Of a stretch of DNA of 64,000 nucleotides, positions 58,878 through 64,000 are shown in pieces (position 1 is the stretch's first letter; each line of letters begins with the position of its first letter). Position numbers and translations under genes: made by a program. The notes beneath the pieces are model-generated. The model was not told the origin of the DNA and searched no databases. It saw only the letters and a list, made by a program, of their open reading frames with translations. The stretch is from CAZMZW01 sp963802275 (GTDB lineage Bacteria > Chloroflexota > Anaerolineae > Anaerolineales > Anaerolineaceae), in contig CAWDIB010000006.1 of NCBI GenBank assembly GCA_963802275.1, positions 342,025 to 406,024 on the forward strand, given 5' to 3'.

Positions 58878-59608
58878 TTGCAATGGATTTTAATTTATAT
58901 AGATGATTCCGCAGATGAGAAACTTACATTGTATTCAGCTCTAGCTTTACCTGCAGACCAATGGCGTTCTTCTTTTGAAGTGGTATGAACAATATCGTCG
59001 AGATTTACGACGCGCATATGGAATCTATGTCTATAAAGAGTTGCATGCTTGGAAGTTCGTATCAGGAAGAGGAAATATCTCAGATAGAGTTGTTTCTAGG
59101 TATCAAAGGGTAGCAATTTTCAATGAAACGTTGGAGCTAATAACAAATTTACCGGGAGTACGATTATTCAATTCTGTTTTTCCAAAAACAGACATGATGA
59201 GAGCTTACGAACGATTGATAAATCGCATGCAATCGTATGTTACAAGCATGGGGAAGCGATGGGATATTAATTTGCGATAAAGGCAACGAATTGGCATATA
59301 CTCGTTTAGTAAGGCGCATGGGAGTGTTTTTAATCCAATTCCAAGTATCTTCGGTGTATGGTTGGATTCAGGGTCAAGTTGGCGCAATTATCCAATAGAT
59401 CGTATTGTAGAAGATCCTTTTTTTAAGCCGTCTGATCAATCACATTTTATTCAAATGTGTGATTTCCAGCTTATGCATTATTACAAGACGGGAAAATCCT
59501 TTACCGTCAAAAACAAAATATGGTTTAGATAAGTCATTTAATATTCTTGCACCAATATTTGTCCGAGAAACAAATAGGCGAGATCCTGATGGAATTATTC
59601 GTCCATAA
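58878..59608 (+). CDS. DUF3800 domain protein (several frameshifts)
   Basis: The pieces reconstruct a DUF3800 protein: IYIDDSADEKLTLYSALALP at the start (paired Asp of the RNase-H-like fold), then WYEQYRRDLRRAYGIYVYKELHAWKFVSG, IFNETLELITNLPGVRLFN, SIFGVWLDSGSSWRNYPIDRI and IQMCDF, ending DPDGIIRP. The start is probably a TTG (58878-58880) 11 bp after hsdS. Breaks lie near 58889, 58973, 59266, 59330 and 59480. DUF3800 proteins are common in defence and mobile loci; several families of structured RNAs are associated with this domain. Its stop codon lies in the A run that is the terminator of a small RNA on the opposite strand. Confidence 0.75.
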
Positions 59609-59681
59609 AAAAAGCCTCCTTTTTACAGGAGGCATTAGGAGCAGGACCTACACCCGCCACTAAAGACGGGTTCGGACCTAC
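59607..59681 (-). ncRNA. Candidate small structured RNA, tail-to-tail with the DUF3800 gene
   Basis: On the minus strand a promoter (see 59688-59715) leads to a predicted transcript of about 75 nt. It starts with GTAGGTCC (59681-59674). A hairpin follows: ACCCG (59671-59667), a 10-nt loop, CGGGT (59656-59652). A second identical GTAGGTCC (59651-59644) comes directly after. The transcript ends in a terminator hairpin, GCCTCC (59633-59628), an 8-nt loop, GGAGGC (59619-59614), and a run of seven T. No open frame of useful length exists. Comparative RNA surveys have reported several conserved RNA motifs next to DUF3800 genes; whether this is one of them must be tested. Structure and ends are read from sequence; function is unknown. 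Confidence 0.65.
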
Positions 59682-59687
59682 ATATAC

Positions 59688-59715
59688 AATATATAACAAC
59701 AAAAAGAAAAGTCAA
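59688..59715 (-). promoter_or_regulatory. Promoter of the candidate small RNA
   Basis: Read on the minus strand: TTGACT (59715-59710), 16-nt spacer, TATATT (59693-59688). The expected start, 7 nt further on, falls at the first base of the first GTAGGTCC repeat. Confidence 0.75.
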
Positions 59716-59800
59716 GTGCCTCAATTCAGAGTTTTCTAGAAAAATACAAAACATTTAATTATCTAAATAGATCATTTGGGAAAAAAGTATTAAGGTAAAT

Positions 59801-62800
59801 ATGACCTTTACTGAATCTCACGTAGAACAGGCGGCGCTGGATTGGTTTCAAAAGCTGGGTTACTCCCATGCTTTTGGACCCGACCTGGCAGTGGACGGCA
59901 GCCACCCCGAACGCGCCAGTTATCGAGCAGGTATTTCTGACAGAAAGATTGAAAGCCGCCCTGGCGCACATCAATCCCGCCATACCCGCCGATGCTCTTG
60001 AAGATGCCTTGCGCAAGCTCACCCGCCTGCCTTCGACTTCACTGGTCACCTCCAACCGTTCTTTTCACCGGTTTCTGGTAAATGGCATTGAGGTCGAATA
60101 CCAAAAGAAGGCATGCTTTGGTTGGTGGTCGCGTCATGCTTTTTGACTTTGATCATCCCGAAAATAACGACTGGTTGGCAGTCAATCAGTTCACCGTCAT
60201 TGAGGATCATCATCAACCGCCGGCCGGATGTGGTCGTCTTTATTAACGGCATTCCCACTTGCGGTCATCGAACTTAAAAATGCAGCCGATGAAAACGCCA
60301 CCATCTGGTCCGCTTTCAACCAGCTTCAGACCTATAAGAAAGCATATTCCCTCCCTCATGCTCTACCAACGAAGCCCTGGTCATTTCGGACGGAATCAAG
60401 CGCGCATCGGCACGCTGACGGCTGACCGGAACGCTTCATGCCCTGGAAGACAATTCACGGGGAGCAGGTTGCTTCCACCTAAATCCCCGCAGTTGGAAGT
60501 TTTACTCAAAGGATTCTTCGAGAAAAGCCGACTTGCTCAACTATTTGCGTCATTTCATCGTCTTTGAGGATGACGGGCGTGGGCAGCCGATCAAGATCAT
60601 GGCGGGCTACCATCAGTTCCATGCGGTCAACGTCGCCCTTGAAGAAACTCTGCGCGCCCGCAAAATGCATCCAGGCCATCGGGCTGGCGAACTGCCCGGG
60701 CGTTACCTGACCAATCCTCAGCGCGACGGCAAACCTGGTGACCAGCGTATCGGCGTGATCTGGCATACCCAGGGATCGGGTAAAAGCCTGACCATGGCCT
60801 TTTACGCCGGGCGGGTCATCCTCCAGCCCGAAATGGAGAACCCAACCATCGTGGTCATCACCGACCGCAATGACCTGGATGACCAGCTTTTTGGCACCTT
60901 TTCGCTTTGTTCAGATCTCTTGCGCCAGAACCCGGTCCAGGCAGCCAGCCATGACGATCTTATTCACAAATTGCGTACCTCCGCCTCCGGCGGCGTGTAT
61001 TTCACCACCATCCAGAAATTCCTGCCCCCGCCCGGGTCAGCCACGGAGGCCTCTAACCGACCGCAGCAATATTGTCGTCATTGCCGATGAAGCCCACCGC
61101 AGCCAGTATGATTTTATTGACGGCTTTGCCGCGCCACATGCGCGATGCCCTGCCCAATGCCTCCTTTATCGGTTTTACCGGCACACCCATCGAACTGCGC
61201 GACAACAATACCCGTGCCGTCTTTGGCGATTACATCAGCATTTACGATATCCAGCAGGCGGTGACTGGATGGCGCCACCGTGCCGATCTATTATGAAGGC
61301 CGTCTGGCCAAACTGGAACTGAAAGAAGATGAAAAGCCGAATCTGGATGCCGACTTTGAAGAAGCCACCGAAGGTGAAGAGGTCGAAAAGAAGGAAAAGC
61401 TCAAGACTAAGTGGGCTGCCCTGGAAGCCATTGTCGGCGCTGAAAAGCGCGTTCAAGTCCATCGCCAGCGACTTCTCCAGCATTTTGAACAGCGCATGGA
61501 CGAAATGGACGGCAAAGTCATGATCGTCTGCATGAGCCGGCGCATTTGCATTGACCTGTACAAAGCCATCATCGCCCTGCACCCCGAATGGCATTCGGAT
61601 GATCCCCGCCAAGGGCAAGATCAAAATTGTCATGACCGGCAGTGCCAGCGATCCGCTCGATTGGCAGCCATTCATCCATAACAAGGCCATCCGCGAAGTC
61701 TTAGCGCAAGCGCTTCAAAGATCCCAACGACCCGCTCCAAGATCGTCATTGTACGAGATATGTGGCTGACCGGATTTGATGTACCCCCCTGCACACCATG
61801 TATGTTGATAAACCCATGCGCGGTCATGGTCTGATGCAGGCTATTGCGCGTGTCAACCGCGTTTTCAAGGACAAACCCGGCGGTTTGATCGTGGATTACC
61901 TCGGGTCTGGCTGACCAGTTGCGCCAGGCGCTTGCCGGTCTATACCGATAGCGGCGGCTTGGGTTCCACCGCCCTCGACCAGGAAGAAGCGGTGCGCGTG
62001 CTTATGCGCGAGGTGGAGGTGTGCCGCGGGCTCTTCCATAGATTTGATTGGTCTAAATGGCTGACTGGCACCCCAGCGGAAAAGCTTGGCGTTCTACCAG
62101 CGCGCGCAGGAACACATCCTGTCACTTGAAAATGGGCGCGACGCGCTTATTGATAATCCGTCGCTGTGCTCACCAGCGCCTTTGCCCTTTCAGTTCCCAA
62201 TGATCGTGCTTTGGAAGTGCGCGAGGAAGTTGGTTTTTACCAGGCGGTGCGCAGCGCCATCATCAAGATCACCGTCGAGGGGGCCCGCTTTACTGATGAC
62301 CTCGACCATGCCATCCAGCAGATCGTATCCCGCGCGGTCGCCTCTGAAGAGCGTCATCGATATCTTTGCCGCCGCCGGATTGAAGAAACCGGATATTTCT
62401 ATCCTGTCCGATGAATTTCTGCAAGAGATAGCCGATATGCCCCACCGCAACCTGGCGGTTGAATTGCTGCGGCAAATTATTGAATGACGAAATCAAGATG
62501 CGCTCGCGCCGCAATCTGGTCCAGTCCCGTTCCTTTGCCGAGATGCTCGAGCGCACCATCCGTGCTTACCAGAACCATGCCATCGAAACCGCTCAGGTGA
62601 TTGAAGAATTAATCAAACTGGCGAGAGATATGCGCGAGGCGGGCAAGCGCGGTGAAAAGTTAAATCTCAATGAAGATGAATTAGCTTTTTATGATGCCCT
62701 CGAAGTGAACGACAGTGCAGTAAAAGTGCTAGGAGATGAAAACCTCAAGAGTCATTGCGCGCGAACTGGTAGATACTGTTCGCAAAAATGTCAGCATTGA

Positions 62801-62951
62801 CTGGACGGTAAAAGAAAGTGTGCGTGCCAAATTGCGCGTGATGGTCAAGCGCATCTTACGTAAGCATGGCTACCCGCCGGACAAACAAGATAAAGCCACC
62901 CAAACGGTTCTCGAGCAGGCTGAATTGATTGCCAAGGATTGGGCTGAATAA
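59801..62951 (+). CDS. hsdR: Type I restriction endonuclease subunit HsdR (many frameshifts)
   Basis: About a dozen frame pieces reconstruct a full HsdR of about 1,040 residues. In order: MTFTESHVEQAALDWFQKLGY; the nuclease site RRPDVVVFINGIPLAVIELKN (PD...ExK); YHQFHAVNVALEETL; Walker A HTQGSGKSLTMAFY; VVITDRNDLDDQLF; the DEAH box VVIADEAHRSQYDF; FIGFTGTPIE; and LMQAIARVNRVFKDKPGG (motif VI). The C-terminal helical part ends in LEQAELIAKDWAE. HsdR pulls DNA past the M2S complex and cuts it at a distance. It is separated from hsdS by the DUF3800 gene and the small RNA. So many shifts may mean decay, but the motifs are intact and most shifts are single extra bases. Confidence 0.85.
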
Positions 62952-63021
62952 ACTTTTTGGTTCCAACAATATAAAACGTTTTTAAAATCGAATAATCTTT
63001 TCCCCCTTTGATATGATGTAA
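62952..63021. other. Short AT-rich spacer after hsdR
   Basis: AT-rich sequence without a clear terminator; the repeat element at 63022 follows. Confidence 0.3.
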
Positions 63022-63072
63022 TTGAAAAATCCCCCACACCTCCCCGGCATTTCACCGGGGAGGCGCCCCCTT
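63022..63072. repeat. Palindromic CTCCCCGG repeat element
   Basis: CCTCCCCGG-catttca-CCGGGGAGG, a 9-bp perfect stem, preceded by AATCCCCCACA. It is of the same general type as the CTCCCCTC/GAGGGGAG elements at 47.8 and 53.15 kb and may act as a bidirectional terminator. Confidence 0.6.
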
Positions 63073-63079
63073 GTAAAAT

Positions 63080-63310
63080 TTAGACAGCGGCTGAAGTGCA
63101 TCGCCTTGCCCGGGAATCCAGGCAGGCGCTGAAATGCTGGAACAGCTGCGTACCGATGATGCCCTTGCAGCCGGAAACCAGCACGGCGGTTTCCAGCAGG
63201 GGCGGCAGCACGCCGAAGGTCAGCGGCAGGCTCAATGAGCCGAGCTGCACGGGCAGGTGTAGGTGTGCGCTGCCCAACCTCATTAGGATGCCAGTTCGGG
63301 CTGTGACCAA
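63080..63310 (-). pseudogene. Possible C-terminal remnant of a retropepsin-like aspartyl protease
   Basis: The minus-strand frame (76 residues) contains HLPVQLGSLSLPLTFGVLPP and GIIGTQLFQHFSACLD. This resembles the second half of retropepsin-like proteases, where a '(G/I)ILGxDFLxxFxxxxD' segment closes the domain. The catalytic D[ST]G part is absent, so this would be a fragment. The similarity is short and I am not sure of it. Confidence 0.3.
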
Positions 63311-63340
63311 TTCCCCTTGTAATTCGTCCTTATATATAGG

Positions 63341-63365
63341 ATAATAGACATAAAACGTCTATTAT
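63341..63365. promoter_or_regulatory. Palindromic operator in front of the AbiEi-like gene
   Basis: ATAATAGAC (63341-63349) and GTCTATTAT (63357-63365) form a perfect 9-bp inverted repeat with a 7-nt centre, ending 5 bp before the ATG at 63371. AbiEi antitoxins repress their own operon by binding inverted repeats upstream, which fits. Confidence 0.75.
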
Positions 63366-63370
63366 CTTAT

Positions 63371-64000
63371 ATGAAAAATGAAAACCTCTCTTCCCTGGAA
63401 CCTCTTCCCTACTTCACCATTGAAGCGGTAAAGCAGCTTCTCGGCGAACGTTCCGCAACCGCCGGCACGGTGCGAACCGCGCTGTACCGCTGGATGAAAG
63501 CCGGGCAGGTCATCCAGTTGAAAAAAGGTGTTTATATGGCGCGCCGTTTTCATGAAACCCACCGCGCGCATGAGGATTTTGCAGCGATGGTCAGTGCCAT
63601 CCTCATCCCGCAGTCCTACCTTTCGCTGGAATATGTTTTGCAGCGCAACGCCATCCTGACCGAAATGACCTACCCGGTCACGGCGGTCACGCTCAAGCAG
63701 ACCCGCGCATTTGAGAATAAGCTGGGGGACTTTTTCTTACCGCCATATCAAAGCGGCTCTTTACCAGGGGTTCATATTTACTGAATACATGGGTATCCCC
63801 ATCGCGCGGGCAACGCTGGCAAAGGCGCTTTTCGATTTTTTCTATTTGCGGCTTTGGCAGGGGAGCGGGCGGCTGACGGGAGATGACCCGGCGGAAGACC
63901 TGCGGCTGAACCTGGATGGCTTTTCCGAAATTGACCGGGTTGGATTTGCCTCTTTCGTTGAGATCAGCAAAAATAAAAAGTTGGAGCGGAGCAATACGTG
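63371..64000 (+). CDS. abiEi: AbiEi-type antitoxin/transcriptional regulator, frameshifted and cut by the window edge
   Basis: The N-terminal winged helix is visible (PYFTIEAVKQLLGERSATAGTVRTALYRWMKAGQVIQLKKGVYMA, about 12-56, by position). The AbiEi core follows: QSYLSLEYVLQRNAILTEMTYPVTAVTLKQTRAFEN. Near 63735 the frame shifts; the other frame continues with YRHIKAALYQGF, MGIPIARATLAKALFDFFYL, as family members do. AbiEi neutralises the AbiEii nucleotidyltransferase toxin in type IV toxin-antitoxin systems and represses the operon. The toxin gene would lie beyond the window. Confidence 0.75.

Overview
The window most likely comes from a member of the Chloroflexota, probably class Anaerolineae. 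I infer this from the 16S sequence, the surface-polysaccharide gene set and the mixed base composition; no database comparison was possible. There is one complete rRNA operon (16S, tRNA-Ile, tRNA-Ala, 23S, 5S) at 31.9-37.2 kb and a dnaA gene at 3.3-4.6 kb, so this is chromosomal sequence. Several genes carry isolated single-base frameshifts, mostly +1 insertions, while the conserved residues around them are intact. That looks like long-read sequencing error, although real decay cannot be excluded in the restriction-modification locus.

Left part (1-31.5 kb): the 3' end of a GH10 xylanase, a flavin-dependent monooxygenase-like gene and a polytopic membrane protein, then dnaA with an AT-rich upstream region. 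Next comes a long cell-surface locus. It holds a flippase-oxidoreductase fusion, four SGNH-type proteins, five polytopic glycosyltransferase-like membrane proteins, a LytR-CpsA-Psr (LCP) ligase with a small duplicated fragment of its 3' end, a Trm112-like protein and a VanW protein. Its centrepiece is a four-gene operon read on the minus strand: acyl/acetyl-CoA synthetase, acyl carrier protein, MBOAT, SGNH protein. The order and roles mirror DltA-C-B-D, which suggests O-acylation (probably O-acetylation) of a surface glycan. An fmdB-type zinc ribbon gene and urocanate hydratase lie within this stretch.

Middle (31.5-42.2 kb): the rRNA operon has two tandem promoters and complementary processing stems around both 16S and 23S. 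It is followed by a PlsC-like acyltransferase, rpsU-infA under a promoter with consensus hexamers, and a Fur/PerR-family regulator next to a catalase. The same 13-base palindrome type lies in front of both of the last two genes.

Molybdenum/tungsten cofactor cluster (42.3-50.3 kb): two moeA-type genes (the second with a C-terminal periplasmic-binding-like domain), a MoaC-MoaA fusion, a MOSC-Mog fusion and a TupABC tungstate transporter, all on the plus strand.

Right part (50.3-64 kb): small and accessory genes (ABM-like protein, Lgt, a DUF11-repeat lipoprotein, a methyltransferase, a DMT transporter) separated by blocks of mosaic palindromic repeats. Then comes a type I restriction-modification locus (hsdM, hsdS, a DUF3800 gene, hsdR). 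Tail-to-tail with the DUF3800 gene lies a compact minus-strand unit of about 75 nt: promoter, a hairpin flanked by two identical 8-nt repeats, and a strong terminator. It looks like an unannotated small RNA and is the most interesting element in the window. The window ends in an AbiEi-type antitoxin/regulator gene preceded by a palindromic operator.
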